A stretch of DNA of 64,000 nucleotides from Lachnoanaerobaculum saburreum DSM 3986 (GCF_000185385.1 NZ_GL622296.1:2106049-2170048), one strand, 5' to 3'; shown: positions 24,705 to 34,906, counted from the stretch's first letter. A program made the numbers and translations. The notes: a model not told the origin generated them from the letters alone.

Positions 24705-25811
24705 TTATTCCTCCTTAGGCTCGGAACTTCTTGCATTTTCTTTCTCAAGCTCTTCATTAGCCTGTGTCAAAGCCTTAATACTAAGTGAAATCTTCTTCTC
24801 AGGCTCATTGAACTCAACAATAACAGCCTCAACTTCATCGCCTACTTTAAGTACATCTGAAGGTTTCTCCACATGATCATGTGAAATCTGTGATACATGA
24901 AGTAATGCATCAACACCGTTTGAAATCTCAACAAATGCACCGAAGTCGGTCATTCTTGCAACTCTTCCTTTAACTACATTGCCACGTGCAAACTTTTCTT
25001 CAGCATCCAGCCACGGGTTTTGATCAGGGAATTTCATTGAAAGTGCAATCTTCTCTCCTGAGATATCTTTGATAAATGCTGTTACCTTTTCTCCGGATTT
25101 GAATACCTTCTTCGGATTCTCCACTCTACCCCAGCTCATCTCCGATATATGCAAAAGACCGTCCGCACCGCCAAGATCTACAAATGCACCGAAATCGGTA
25201 ACATTCTTTACTGTACCCTCAATAACATCACCCGGTGTTATTTTATCAAACAGGGCCTTCTTCTGTTCTTCCTTCTTAGCCAGAAGAAGCTGCTTTCTGT
25301 CACCTATAATCCTTCTTCTTCTAGGATTAAATTCTGTAATAACGAATTCAATATCTGTGTCTTTATACTTGGATAAATCTCTTTCAAATGTATCTGAGAC
25401 AAGTGATGCCGGTATAAATACTCTTGCATCATCTACAACTACACTAAGTCCGCCGTCAACTACCTGTACTACTTTACCGGTAAGTACTTCCTTGTTGTTG
25501 AAAGCGTCTTCAAGTTTTTTATTACCTCTATCCTGAGCCAATTTCTTGTATGAAAGGAGAACCTGTCCTTCTCCGTCATTTATCTTTAAGACTTTAGCTT
25601 CCATTTCGTCACCTACATGTACCACTGTTCTTAAATCTAAATTGTTGTCATTACTATATTCACTTCTTGTGATGATACCATCTGACTTAAAACCGACATT
25701 AAGGATGATTTGATCTTCCTTAACATCAATTACCTTACCGTTGACAACTTCTCCAGTGTGTAGAGTCTTAAATGACTCATCTAACATTTGTTCAAAACTT
25801 AGATCTGACAA
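24705..25811 (-). CDS. rpsA: Ribosomal protein S1-like protein with four S1 domains
   Basis: Best start is TTG at 25811: AGGAGG lies 9 nt upstream and the resulting N-terminus MSDLSFEQMLDESFKTLHTG matches clostridial S1 proteins. An upstream TTG at 25829 is itself next to the SD, and the ATG at 25787 has none. 368 residues with four S1 RNA-binding domains (roughly 20-88, 105-170, 190-260 and 275-345), for example VTDFGAFVDLGGADGLLHIS and MTDFGAFVEISNGVDALLHV. It binds mRNA during translation. It starts inside ispH (20-nt overlap), a conserved clostridial arrangement. Confidence 0.9.
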   Translation of the reverse strand: MSDLSFEQMLDESFKTLHTGEVVNGKVIDVKEDQIILNVGFKSDGIITRSEYSNDNNLDLRTVVHVGDEMEAKVLKINDGEGQVLLSYKKLAQDRGNKKLEDAFNNKEVLTGKVVQVVDGGLSVVVDDARVFIPASLVSDTFERDLSKYKDTDIEFVITEFNPRRRRIIGDRKQLLLAKKEEQKKALFDKITPGDVIEGTVKNVTDFGAFVDLGGADGLLHISEMSWGRVENPKKVFKSGEKVTAFIKDISGEKIALSMKFPDQNPWLDAEEKFARGNVVKGRVARMTDFGAFVEISNGVDALLHVSQISHDHVEKPSDVLKVGDEVEAVIVEFNEPEKKISLSIKALTQANEELEKENARSSEPKEE

Positions 25812-26640
25812 TATTTTGAACCTCCTCAATGATATGTTTTGGGGTCGAAGCCCCTGCCGTAATACCTACACTATCCACAGAAAGTAAAGCATCATAATTT
25901 AGGTCCTCAAGAGTTTGAATAAAAAATGTATTCTTACATTCTTCCTGACATATTTCCACAAGCTTGCCAGTATTAGAGCTTTTTTTGTCTCCAATAACAA
26001 TCATGGCATCCACATTTGACGCTATTTCTTTTGCCTCAGCTTGTCTTTCCTGTGTTGCATTGCAAATCGTATTAAAACATCTTACATCATAACCCAAAAA
26101 TAATATTTTATCAATGATTTCCTGAAATTTTTTATGATTAAAAGTTGTTTGAGCTACTATTACTATCTCTTCATCTTTTTTTAAGTTTAAATTTATAAAC
26201 TGCTCAATATTTTCCACTGCATAGGTATTTTCATCACCCCAGCCTTTAATTCCCATTACTTCCGGATGCTTAGGGTTTCCGATTATTACCACTGTTTTTT
26301 TCTTACCGCTTTGCACTGAAACTATGGCATGGATTTTTTTTACAAAAGGACAGGTAGCATCCACCACCCTATGTCCGCTGTGCTTTACAAAATTGTATAC
26401 ATCTTTGCTGACACCATGTGAGCGGATAATTACAGTGCCTTTTGGCAATGAGTTCAAATCTTCAATATTCACCGCCTTTACACCACGTCTTTTCATATCC
26501 TTTACCACTTCTTCATTGTGAATAATCGGTCCAAGTGTGTATACAATCTCATCATTCTTTTTTGCTTCTTCATATACTGTATTTACCGCCTTTTCCACTC
26601 CGAAGCAAAATCCGGCACTTTTTGCTAATTCTACTTTCAT
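25792..26640 (-). CDS. ispH: 4-hydroxy-3-methylbut-2-enyl diphosphate reductase
   Basis: 282 residues. Last step of the methylerythritol-phosphate pathway, giving IPP and DMAPP. The three cysteines that hold the [4Fe-4S] cluster are in SAGFCFGVEKAV, DATCPFVKKIH and FNTICNATQERQ; substrate-binding His are in IHNEEV and SHGV. The start overlaps the cmk stop as ATGA and the 3' end overlaps the S1 gene. With dxs and ispA at 43-46 kb, it shows the organism uses the MEP route. Confidence 0.97.
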   Translation of the reverse strand: MKVELAKSAGFCFGVEKAVNTVYEEAKKNDEIVYTLGPIIHNEEVVKDMKRRGVKAVNIEDLNSLPKGTVIIRSHGVSKDVYNFVKHSGHRVVDATCPFVKKIHAIVSVQSGKKKTVVIIGNPKHPEVMGIKGWGDENTYAVENIEQFINLNLKKDEEIVIVAQTTFNHKKFQEIIDKILFLGYDVRCFNTICNATQERQAEAKEIASNVDAMIVIGDKKSSNTGKLVEICQEECKNTFFIQTLEDLNYDALLSVDSVGITAGASTPKHIIEEVQNIVRSKF

Positions 26641-27308
26641 CTTTCCTTTTCTACCATATCAAGTATCTTTGATACAACCTCATTAAATGTCATATCGGAT
26701 GTATCCAGACAGTATGCATCCTCTGCTTTTTTTAAAGGTGATATCTCTCTGTTCATATCCGCTTCATCTCTTTTGATGATTTCATTCTCTATAGCTTTTT
26801 CATCAAGTGCAGCCTTATCAAAGCCTTTTTCTATAAGTTCTAAATATCTTCTTTTGGCTCTTACTTTTGAGCCGGCACTTAGATATATCTTTATATCGGC
26901 ATTTGGCAGTACCACCGTACCTATATCTCTGCCGTCCATAATTACATTTTCTTTTTTGGCAAGCTTTCTTTGCAGTGCCACAAGCTTCTCTCTTACACTT
27001 TTTACAGCACTGAATCTGCTTGCAAGCTTTCCGATTTCTTCCTGTCTAAGCTTATCGCTTACATCTACATTATTTAAAAAGACTCTTTGCTCACCATCCG
27101 TATATTTTATATTTATATCAAGCTTATCCAAAAGCTTGTCTATTTCATTGTCACTGCTGTCTTTTATACCGTTTTCCAAAAAGAAAAGTGCCACCGCTCT
27201 ATACATTGCACCTGTATCTATATATACAAATCCTAATTTTTTACTTAATGCCTTTGCTATACTTGACTTACCTGCTCCTGCCGGTCCGTCAATCGCTATA
27301 TTATACAT
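26637..27308 (-). CDS. cmk: Cytidylate kinase
   Basis: Start set at the ATG at 27308, behind an AGGAG-rich leader; earlier in-frame codons lie inside the upstream gene. 223 residues. It phosphorylates CMP and dCMP with ATP. P-loop GPAGAGKSSIAKAL, NMP-binding DTGAMYRAVA, and MDGRDIGTVVLPNADIKIYL with the lid motif are intact. It overlaps the end of the HI0933-type gene by 8 nt and ispH by 4 nt, so the four genes flavoprotein-cmk-ispH-S1 are a tightly coupled set. Confidence 0.96.
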   Translation of the reverse strand: MYNIAIDGPAGAGKSSIAKALSKKLGFVYIDTGAMYRAVALFFLENGIKDSSDNEIDKLLDKLDINIKYTDGEQRVFLNNVDVSDKLRQEEIGKLASRFSAVKSVREKLVALQRKLAKKENVIMDGRDIGTVVLPNADIKIYLSAGSKVRAKRRYLELIEKGFDKAALDEKAIENEIIKRDEADMNREISPLKKAEDAYCLDTSDMTFNEVVSKILDMVEKER

Positions 27309-28530
27309 TTCCTGCTCCTTCTCCTGCCGCATATCCGCTTGACCATGCTATCTGTAGATTGTACCCGCCTGTAAAAGCGTCTAAATCAAGCACTTCGCCT
27401 GCAAAAAAAAGCCCTTTGACATGTTTTGACTCCATGGTCTTTGGGTTTATCTGTGATACTTCCACTCCGCCTTTGGTTACAATCGCCTCATTAAAACCTC
27501 TTGTTGAACTCAATGTAAACTCCAGATTCTTAGTTGCGTTTATAAGTCTGTGCCTTTCTTCTTTAGTTAGCAAATTTACCTTTTTTTCAGGGTCGATTTT
27601 GCTCTGATATATTACCTCATCTATAAGCTTTGTGGGAAAGAGCTTATTCAAAGAGTTTTTTAACTGTTTGTTTTTTTGCTCTGTAAAATCTCTAAGTATT
27701 CTCTCATCAAGTTTTTCATTGTCAAGTGCCGGCTTTAAATCAATACAAAGCCTGTATCTCCTTATATCTTTGTTCCCTATAATGGCGGATGCCGATATTA
27801 TCACAGGACCGCTTACACCGAAATGTGTGAAAAGCATTTCACCGAATTCGTCATACATCAACTTTTTGTTATTATAGATATATACATGAATATTCTTCAG
27901 TGAAAGCCCTTGCAAGGCTTTTACTCTTTCACCTTCCACATTAAAAGGCACAAGTGAAGGATATAGTTTGCTTACACTAAGCCCTGCTTCTTTTGCAAAT
28001 CTGTAGCCGTCACCGTCGGAGCCTGTAGCCTGATATGACATTCCGCCCGTAGCCACTATTACAGCATCTGAGAGTATCTTATTTTTCCCGATCATTACAC
28101 CTATACATCTGCCGTCTTCTATTATAGGCTTATCAACCTTGGTATTTAACCTTATATCGACATTCAAATCCCTTAATGCCTTTTCTATTGACTTTATAAT
28201 ATCTGATGAGTGATCGCTTACAGGAAAGACTCTGTTTCCTCTTTCCACCTTCAGCTTTGTACCGTTGTTTTCTACAAGGTTCATTATATCTTCATTTGTA
28301 AATTTTTTAAAAGCACTGAACAGAAATCTCTTATTGCTTACTATATTTTCCATTACAGTATTCATATCTGATGAATTGGTAAGGTTGCATCTGCCCTTTC
28401 CTGTAATATACAGCTTTTTACCGAGTTTCTCATTTTTTTCTAAAAGTATCACATTATTTGATGTTAAAGCAGCGGAGTATGCCGCCATCATCCCTGCTGC
28501 ACCTCCGCCTATAATTATTATTTTTCTCAT
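27301..28530 (-). CDS. HI0933/YhiN-family flavoprotein (NAD(P)/FAD-dependent oxidoreductase)
   Basis: 409 residues. N-terminal FAD-binding IIGGGAAGMMAAYSAA and LLEKNEKLGKKLYITGKGRCN; middle VIVATGGMSYQATGSDGDGY; C-terminal TKGGVEVSQINPKTMESK and FFAGEVLDLDAFTGGYNLQ, the signature of the HI0933/YhiN (aminoacetone-oxidase-like) family. Members bind FAD, but their physiological reaction is mostly unknown. Conserved position just before cmk and ispH in clostridia suggests a housekeeping task. It lies 1 nt from the lysC stop. Family certain, reaction unknown. Confidence 0.9.
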   Translation of the reverse strand: MRKIIIIGGGAAGMMAAYSAALTSNNVILLEKNEKLGKKLYITGKGRCNLTNSSDMNTVMENIVSNKRFLFSAFKKFTNEDIMNLVENNGTKLKVERGNRVFPVSDHSSDIIKSIEKALRDLNVDIRLNTKVDKPIIEDGRCIGVMIGKNKILSDAVIVATGGMSYQATGSDGDGYRFAKEAGLSVSKLYPSLVPFNVEGERVKALQGLSLKNIHVYIYNNKKLMYDEFGEMLFTHFGVSGPVIISASAIIGNKDIRRYRLCIDLKPALDNEKLDERILRDFTEQKNKQLKNSLNKLFPTKLIDEVIYQSKIDPEKKVNLLTKEERHRLINATKNLEFTLSSTRGFNEAIVTKGGVEVSQINPKTMESKHVKGLFFAGEVLDLDAFTGGYNLQIAWSSGYAAGEGAGNV

Positions 28531-28531
28531 T

Positions 28532-29851
28532 TTATGATACCGATTTTACAAACATATCATAGATAGATTTTATAGTTGTTTCAAAGTCATTCTCCTTGAC
28601 ACCTACAATGATATTCAATTCAGATGAACCCTGATCAATCATCTTTACATTCACTCTTGCATGTGCAAGTGCCGAGAATATTCTTCCGGCAGTACCTCTG
28701 TTTGCCTTCATTCCTCTGCCTACTATAGCTATAAGTGCAAGTCCGGACTCCATCTCCACTGTATCAGGAGCCACCGCTCTATGTATGCCTGAAACTATCT
28801 GCTGTTCATGTTCTTCAAACTCGGACTGATGAACAAGCACTGTCATTGTATCGATACCTGACGGCATATGCTCTATTGATATACCGTTTTGTGCAAATAC
28901 ATTAAGTACTCCCGCACAAAAACCCACCTCGGAGTTCATCATAGCCTTATCCACATTAATTGCACAAAAACCCTTCTTACCTGCAATACCTGTAATAGTA
29001 AACCTTGAACTTTTACAAGTACTCTCTACAATCATTGTACCCTTGTCATCAGGTTTATTTGTATTTCTGATATTTATCGGAATACCTTCCTTTCTTACAG
29101 GAAAGATGGCATCCTCATGGAGAACCGAAGCTCCCATATAAGCCAGTTCTCTAAGCTCTTTATATGTAATTGACTCAATCGGTTCAGGGTTTGGAATAAT
29201 CCTCGGATCCGCAACCAAAAATCCTGAAACATCAGTCCAATTTTCATACATATCCGCTCTTATACCTCTGGCAACTATAGAGCCTGTTATATCCGAACCT
29301 CCTCTTGAAAAAGTTCTTATCTTTCCCGAGTGATCACTGCCGTAAAATCCCGGTATTACAGCTCTGCTTACTTTTTCAAGTCTGGCGGCAACCTCAATAT
29401 TTGTGGCCTCGGCATCAAAAGTACCGTCCTCAAAAAAGAATATCATCTCCGCCGGATCTACAAATTCCACTCCAAGATACTTTGACATAATAAGACCGTT
29501 TAGATACTCACCTCTTGAAGCCGCATACTCTCTGCCTGCCTTATTTAAAAACTCCTCTTCAATCTTTGCAAACTCATGGTCAAGATTCAGATTAAGTGAA
29601 AGGCCGTCTATGATTTCTTCATATCTTGCCTTAATCTTTTCAAATTTTTTCTTATATGCACCACCCTCTGCTGCGAGGTCATATGTCTCATATAAAAGAT
29701 CTGTTACCTTCTCATCTTTCGGATTTCTTTTTCCGGGTGCTGAAGGTATAACAAATCTTCTTGACTTGTCAGCCTTTATTATATCTCCCACTTTTTTGAA
29801 CTGATGTGCACTGGCAAGTGAGCTGCCTCCAAATTTTACTACTTTTATCAT
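28532..29851 (-). CDS. lysC: Aspartate kinase
   Basis: Start set at the ATG at 29851, preceded by GGAG. 439 residues, monofunctional. Kinase domain begins KVVKFGGSSLAS; FSRGGSDITGSIVARG is the substrate-binding segment; two ACT domains follow (about 300-430: FCAGVLNVFAQNGISIEHMP and ARVNVKMIDQGSSELNI), which normally sense lysine or threonine. It makes aspartyl phosphate for lysine, threonine and methionine. It sits between purL (18-nt gap) and the HI0933-type gene and is not beside dapA/dapB. No lysine riboswitch is seen upstream. Confidence 0.95.
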   Translation of the reverse strand: MIKVVKFGGSSLASAHQFKKVGDIIKADKSRRFVIPSAPGKRNPKDEKVTDLLYETYDLAAEGGAYKKKFEKIKARYEEIIDGLSLNLNLDHEFAKIEEEFLNKAGREYAASRGEYLNGLIMSKYLGVEFVDPAEMIFFFEDGTFDAEATNIEVAARLEKVSRAVIPGFYGSDHSGKIRTFSRGGSDITGSIVARGIRADMYENWTDVSGFLVADPRIIPNPEPIESITYKELRELAYMGASVLHEDAIFPVRKEGIPINIRNTNKPDDKGTMIVESTCKSSRFTITGIAGKKGFCAINVDKAMMNSEVGFCAGVLNVFAQNGISIEHMPSGIDTMTVLVHQSEFEEHEQQIVSGIHRAVAPDTVEMESGLALIAIVGRGMKANRGTAGRIFSALAHARVNVKMIDQGSSELNIIVGVKENDFETTIKSIYDMFVKSVS

Positions 29852-29869
29852 TATCTTCTCCAAATTTTT

Positions 29870-32800
29870 TTATCTGAAATATTTTACACCAGATTCAAAG
29901 ATTTGCAAATCCTGTTTTTTAAAAACATTTATATATGCACCCTCCTCTCTCCTTTCAGAGTGTGCCATTTTACCATATATCCTTCCGTCCGAACTTGTAA
30001 TTCCCTCTATTGCCGCATATGAGCCGTTCGGATTGTACTCTCCGTCCATAGTAGGATTTCCGGCTAAATCCACATATCTTGTGGCAACCTGACCGTTTTC
30101 AAAAAGTTCTCTTATCTTTGCCTCACCTGCTACAAACCTTCCCTCACCATGTGAAACCGGATTGGCATATACATCACCAAGTACAGCATTCATAAGCCAT
30201 GGTGATTTATTACTTGTTACCTTAAGATAAGCCATCTTTGAAACATGTCTGCCGATTGTATTTGTTGCAAGAGTCGCCGAATTTTCATCCTGTTCCTTTA
30301 TAACTCCGTCAGGCAAAAGTCCAAGTTTTATAAGAGTCTGAAAACCGTTGCAGATACCCAGTACAAGTCCGTCTCTCTCAAGCAGACTTTCTATCTCTTT
30401 TTTTAGAATTTCATTTCTGAATACTGTAGCAAAAAACTTTGCGGAACCGTCAGGCTCATCACCTGCCGAGAATCCTCCCGGAAACATTATAATCTGTGAT
30501 TTTCTTATCTCATCTCTATAACTTTCAACAGATTCCTTTATAGCCAAAGGCGAATTGTTTCTGAATACGAAGGCATCAGCCTTTGCACCTGCTCTTTGGA
30601 AAGCTCTGATTGAGTCATACTCACAATTGGTTCCCGGCATTACAGGTATGAATACCCTTGGAGACTGATTTTTTTCTTTTGCTATATAAATGCTGTCGGC
30701 CTTATATACCTTATCTTCTACACATTCTTTATTCTCAGGCTCTTCTACTGAAGGGAATACCTTTTCAAGAGGCTTTTTCCAGTTTTTAAGCACATCATCA
30801 AGTAAAATCTCACTGCCGTTTACAACTATTTCAGGCTCGGCTATAACTTCACCAAGGCGGATTGCATCGGCAAAATCAAGTTCTCTTTCACATTCAAGCA
30901 AAAAGCTTCCGAAATCCGGAGCAAACAATATATCTTTATCCACAGACAAATCGGCTCCAAGCATATTTCCAAAGCACATATTTGATACAGCTTCAGCACA
31001 TCCGTTTCTTTCTACTACAAATGCACTTACTATATTTTTGGCAGCTATCTGTTTTTGAACATATTCATAAATTTTCTTTAGATATTCAAAATCAGGTAAG
31101 TTGTATTTATCCCTCTTTACTCTAATTAAGTATAGTTTATTCCCGGCCTTCTTTAACTCAGTGGATATTATATTTTGATTTTCTCCCACCGCCACTGCAA
31201 ATGAAACTAATGTAGGAGGCACATTTATATCATTGAAAGTACCTGACATTGAGTCCTTACCGCCGATAGATGCAAGCCCGAGTCTCATCTGTGCTTCATA
31301 TGCACCGAGCAAGGCTGCAAACGGCTCCCCCCATGTAGACTCACTTGTCATTCTTCTAAAGTACTCCTGGAAGGTAAAATGTACCTTCCTGTAATCACCG
31401 CCTGCCGCCACTATCTTGCCAAGTGATGTGATTATCGCATATATTGCACCATGATACGGACTTAGGCTTGATAAATACGGGTCAAAACCGTAGCTCATAA
31501 CAGTTACCGCATCACTCTTTTCATCTAAAAGAGGCAACTTTGCAACCATGCTCTGAGTCTGTGAAAGCTGATACTTTCCGCCATAAGGCATCAATACGCT
31601 CTTGCCTCCGATACTTGCATCAAACATCTCAACAAGTCCTTTTTGTGATGCCACATTCAAATCACAAACTGTCTGAAGCCATTTTTCTTTTACAGATAAG
31701 TTGTCGGTATCTGCCTCAAAAAAATCCTCAAAAATCGGAGTCCTTACATAGACCTTGGTAACGGATTTTGCTCCGTTTGTATCAAGAAATGCCCTTGATA
31801 AGTCAACTATTTTCTTGCCCCTCCAAATCATTTGCAGTCTTTTTTCTTCCACCACCTTTGCTACAATACTTGTCTCAAGGTTTTCTTCCTCAGCATATTT
31901 ACAAAATTCATCTACAGACTTCGGATCAAGTACTACCGCCATCCTCTCCTGTGATTCTGAAATAGCAAGCTCTGTGCCGTCAAGTCCCGCATATTTTTTC
32001 GGTACCTTGTCAAGGTCAATAATAAGCCCGTCTGCAAGTTCACCTATTGCTACTGCAACTCCGCCGGCCCCGAAGTCATTACATTTTTTTATAAGTTTTG
32101 TCACTTCAGGTCTTTTAAAGAGTCTCTGTATCTTTCTTTCAGTAGGTGCATTACCCTTTTGTACCTGGGCTCCCGCCGTAACTATGGAATCGGTCTTATG
32201 GACTTTACTTGAACCTGTAGCACCTCCTATACCATCTCTTCCGGTTCTGCCGCCAAGTAATACTATAATATCTCCGGGGTCTGAGGTCTTTCTTATAACA
32301 TTATCTCTCTTTGCAGCTCCCATCACTGCACCGATTTCCATTCTTTTTGCCACATAGTCCGGATGATATATCTCTTTTACATACCCTGTAGCCAGTCCTA
32401 TCTGATTGCCATATGAGGAATAACCATGTGCCGCCCCTGTAACTATCTTTCTTTGCGGAAGTTTGCCTGCAAAAGTCTTATCAATAGGAAGTGTGGGATC
32501 TGCGGCACCTGTAATTCTCATTGCCTGATATACATAGGTTCTTCCTGAAAGCGGATCTCTTATCGCACCGCCAAGACAGGTAGCCGCTCCGCCGAAAGGC
32601 TCAATCTCTGTAGGATGATTGTGGGTCTCATTCTTAAAATTGATAAGCCATTCCTCTTTTTTGCCGTCCACAACTATCGGTACTACTATTGAGCAGGCAT
32701 TGATTTCATCAGTCTCTTCCACATCATTAAGTATACCGTCAGCCTTAAGCTTTTTCATAGCTGAAAGTGCAATATCCATAAGACATATATTCTTACCTAA

Positions 32801-33601
32801 CTTATTTTGATACAGAGATTTTCTGTCACAAAGATACCTTTGATATGACTCCTTTATAGGTACGCAAAAAAATCCCTCCTCAAAGTCCACATCGGTGATC
32901 TCGGTAGAAAATGTTGTATGTCTACAGTGATCTGACCAATATGTGTCAAGCACTCTTATCTCAGTGATAGAGGGATTTCTGTTTTCATCATTTTTCAGAT
33001 ATTTTTGTATAAATTTAAAATCATCAAATGTCATTGCCAATGAAAGATCATTATAACACTCTCTTAAGGCTTTTTCATCCATTGATATAAAGCCGTCAAC
33101 CGTCTCTACATCATCCGGTATTTCAAAGTCAATCTTTAATGTTTGCGGTATAGACTCATCTGCAATTTTGGAGTCTACAGGATTTATGCAGTATCTTTTT
33201 ATCTTCTCCTTGTCCTCATCGCTAAAACTGCCTGAGAAAACATATGTAGTAGCCGAGCGAATATCTATATCATCCTCACTGCCAAGAAGCTTTACGCACT
33301 GTATTGCCGAATCCGCCCTTTGGTCGAACTGTCCCGGTAAATACTCTACAGTAAAGAAAAAATCACTGTCTTGATGTGGAAAATCACTTTCATAGCAAAT
33401 ATCAAGCGGCGGTTCACAAAAGATTGTATCAAGACTTCTTTTATAGTCTGCATTCGATATATTTTCAATATCGTATCTGACCAAAACCCTTACATCCGCA
33501 AGATCCTTTAATCCGCAATAGTCCTTAAGCTCACCTAAAAGCTCTTTTGCCTTTATTGCAAAATCTCTTCTTTTCTCTACATAAATCCTTTTAACGCCCA
33601 T
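29870..33601 (-). CDS. purL: Phosphoribosylformylglycinamidine synthase, single chain
   Basis: 1243 residues. It uses glutamine and ATP to make FGAM in purine synthesis. The synthase part covers about residues 1-950 with SDHCRHTTF, FKNETHNHPTEIEPFGGAATCLGG and GIGGATGSSK; a fused glutaminase covers the last 270 or so, with nucleophile Cys in LGICNGFQTLIKLG and His in NPVSHGEGRF. Many Firmicutes instead split it into PurS, PurQ and PurL, while many clostridia have this fused form. No other pur gene is adjacent. The 73-nt space upstream holds an AT-rich alternative hairpin set but no purine riboswitch. Confidence 0.96.
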   Translation of the reverse strand: MGVKRIYVEKRRDFAIKAKELLGELKDYCGLKDLADVRVLVRYDIENISNADYKRSLDTIFCEPPLDICYESDFPHQDSDFFFTVEYLPGQFDQRADSAIQCVKLLGSEDDIDIRSATTYVFSGSFSDEDKEKIKRYCINPVDSKIADESIPQTLKIDFEIPDDVETVDGFISMDEKALRECYNDLSLAMTFDDFKFIQKYLKNDENRNPSITEIRVLDTYWSDHCRHTTFSTEITDVDFEEGFFCVPIKESYQRYLCDRKSLYQNKLGKNICLMDIALSAMKKLKADGILNDVEETDEINACSIVVPIVVDGKKEEWLINFKNETHNHPTEIEPFGGAATCLGGAIRDPLSGRTYVYQAMRITGAADPTLPIDKTFAGKLPQRKIVTGAAHGYSSYGNQIGLATGYVKEIYHPDYVAKRMEIGAVMGAAKRDNVIRKTSDPGDIIVLLGGRTGRDGIGGATGSSKVHKTDSIVTAGAQVQKGNAPTERKIQRLFKRPEVTKLIKKCNDFGAGGVAVAIGELADGLIIDLDKVPKKYAGLDGTELAISESQERMAVVLDPKSVDEFCKYAEEENLETSIVAKVVEEKRLQMIWRGKKIVDLSRAFLDTNGAKSVTKVYVRTPIFEDFFEADTDNLSVKEKWLQTVCDLNVASQKGLVEMFDASIGGKSVLMPYGGKYQLSQTQSMVAKLPLLDEKSDAVTVMSYGFDPYLSSLSPYHGAIYAIITSLGKIVAAGGDYRKVHFTFQEYFRRMTSESTWGEPFAALLGAYEAQMRLGLASIGGKDSMSGTFNDINVPPTLVSFAVAVGENQNIISTELKKAGNKLYLIRVKRDKYNLPDFEYLKKIYEYVQKQIAAKNIVSAFVVERNGCAEAVSNMCFGNMLGADLSVDKDILFAPDFGSFLLECERELDFADAIRLGEVIAEPEIVVNGSEILLDDVLKNWKKPLEKVFPSVEEPENKECVEDKVYKADSIYIAKEKNQSPRVFIPVMPGTNCEYDSIRAFQRAGAKADAFVFRNNSPLAIKESVESYRDEIRKSQIIMFPGGFSAGDEPDGSAKFFATVFRNEILKKEIESLLERDGLVLGICNGFQTLIKLGLLPDGVIKEQDENSATLATNTIGRHVSKMAYLKVTSNKSPWLMNAVLGDVYANPVSHGEGRFVAGEAKIRELFENGQVATRYVDLAGNPTMDGEYNPNGSYAAIEGITSSDGRIYGKMAHSERREEGAYINVFKKQDLQIFESGVKYFR

Positions 33602-33642
33602 TTTTCCTCCGTTTCTTAGAAAAACAACAGCAAATGATTAAC

Positions 33643-33684
33643 AGGTTTTAAGTTTATAATTGTAAAACCTTATACTATAAACTT
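33643..33684 (-). promoter_or_regulatory. AT-rich overlapping inverted repeats before purL
   Basis: Stem 1: 33643-33650 with 33663-33670 (8 bp). Stem 2: 33650-33658 with 33676-33684 (9 bp). One arm of stem 2 lies in the loop of stem 1 and the other outside, so the two are alternatives or an H-type pseudoknot. The pfp stop codon is in the far arm. No T run follows. High AT content makes chance pairing possible. Confidence 0.35.
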
Positions 33685-34892
33685 TTAATATGACTTTGTA
33701 TACCGTCACATACAATATTTGAAAGTTCACCCATAATAAGCGGTTTTGCGTACTGAATAAAATGTTCGTTCACATAAAATCCGTCCTCACTTATCCACTC
33801 TCTCGGTACTTTTCTTTCGATATTTGCAACTAAACTTATATCACATTTTTTTACAACAGACAAATATGGAGCGTTTTCCAATCTTTCAAAGTTCATCATA
33901 ACACCGCTGTCACCGTCAATGCCTGCTTTCACACCCAAAAATCCGATATTGAACGCCTCATCAATATCAGTCCTACTCTGAAGATGAGCGGCAGCCCTTT
34001 GCAATGTATTTATCTCAACAGCTCTGGTCTTTACACCTAATTCATTTTTTATTCTTTTAGCTAAAAATGCGGCTGTTCCTGAAAGCATCTTATGTCCGAA
34101 CGCATCTACATTGCACTCGTCCTCACTGATATGATGCCCCTTGGTATCCTTAATACCTTCTGAAACCGCTACAACTATATTTCCTTTTGTCTGCATCTTA
34201 TCTGATAAAATCTTTATAAAGTGCTTCAGATCAAGTCCAATCTCAGGAAGCAATATAAAATCGGGACCGTCATTTAGGTTGTTTTTAGCCAAAGCGGCGG
34301 CAGCTGTAAGCCAACCGGCATTTCTTCCCATAATTTCAACAAAAGTAACACTCTTTAAATCATATACATTTGAGTCACGCACTATCTCGGAAATACATGT
34401 CGCAATATACTTTGCCGCACTTCCATATCCCGGAGTGTGATCGGTAACAGGAAGATCATTGTCAACAGTCTTCGGTACTCCGACAAATCTTATCTTACTG
34501 CCGTTTATTTTTGCATAATCCGACAACTTCTTTATAGTGTCCATTGAGTCATTGCCGCCGATATATATGAAAATACCGATATTATACTTGTCAAGTACCT
34601 CAAAGATTTTCTTATAGACCTCATCACCCTCTTTAACCTCAGGCAATTTGTACCTGCAAGAACCAAGATATGAACTTGGTGTTCTCTTTAGCAGCTCAAT
34701 ATTAAGCTCACAATCAAGTGTATCATCAAGATCTACTATCTTTTCTTTCAGCAGACCTTCAATGCCATATCTCATACCGTATACTTTGTCCGCTCCAAGT
34801 TCTTTTGCACCGATATAAACTCCTGCCAATGACGAATTGATAGCGGCTGTAGGTCCTCCCGACTGTCCGACAATCAAATTTTTTCTCTCCAT
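33675..34892 (-). CDS. pfp: Phosphofructokinase, PPi-dependent type
   Basis: 405 residues. It phosphorylates fructose 6-phosphate in glycolysis. Two residues that separate PPi from ATP enzymes point to pyrophosphate: the GGNDS motif (112-116) has Asp where ATP-PFKs have Gly, and PKTVDND (140-146) has Lys where ATP-PFKs have Gly. QSGGPTAAINSSLAG and PGYGSAAKYIA are also typical. A PPi enzyme is reversible and saves ATP, common in anaerobes. It lies 14 nt after the sigma-like gene and before purL. Phosphoryl donor is inferred from the two residues. Confidence 0.88.
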   Translation of the reverse strand: MERKNLIVGQSGGPTAAINSSLAGVYIGAKELGADKVYGMRYGIEGLLKEKIVDLDDTLDCELNIELLKRTPSSYLGSCRYKLPEVKEGDEVYKKIFEVLDKYNIGIFIYIGGNDSMDTIKKLSDYAKINGSKIRFVGVPKTVDNDLPVTDHTPGYGSAAKYIATCISEIVRDSNVYDLKSVTFVEIMGRNAGWLTAAAALAKNNLNDGPDFILLPEIGLDLKHFIKILSDKMQTKGNIVVAVSEGIKDTKGHHISEDECNVDAFGHKMLSGTAAFLAKRIKNELGVKTRAVEINTLQRAAAHLQSRTDIDEAFNIGFLGVKAGIDGDSGVMMNFERLENAPYLSVVKKCDISLVANIERKVPREWISEDGFYVNEHFIQYAKPLIMGELSNIVCDGIQSHIKSL

Positions 34893-34906
34893 AGCTTTCT
34901 CATCTC

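Noticed and set aside
31755..32357. Plus-strand 200-residue frame opposite purL
   Set aside because: purL is complete and conserved through this part; the frame is a Ser/Pro-rich shadow without an SD.
33602..33674. Purine riboswitch before purL
   Set aside because: The space is only 73 nt and lacks the conserved loop and junction bases of the purine aptamer.
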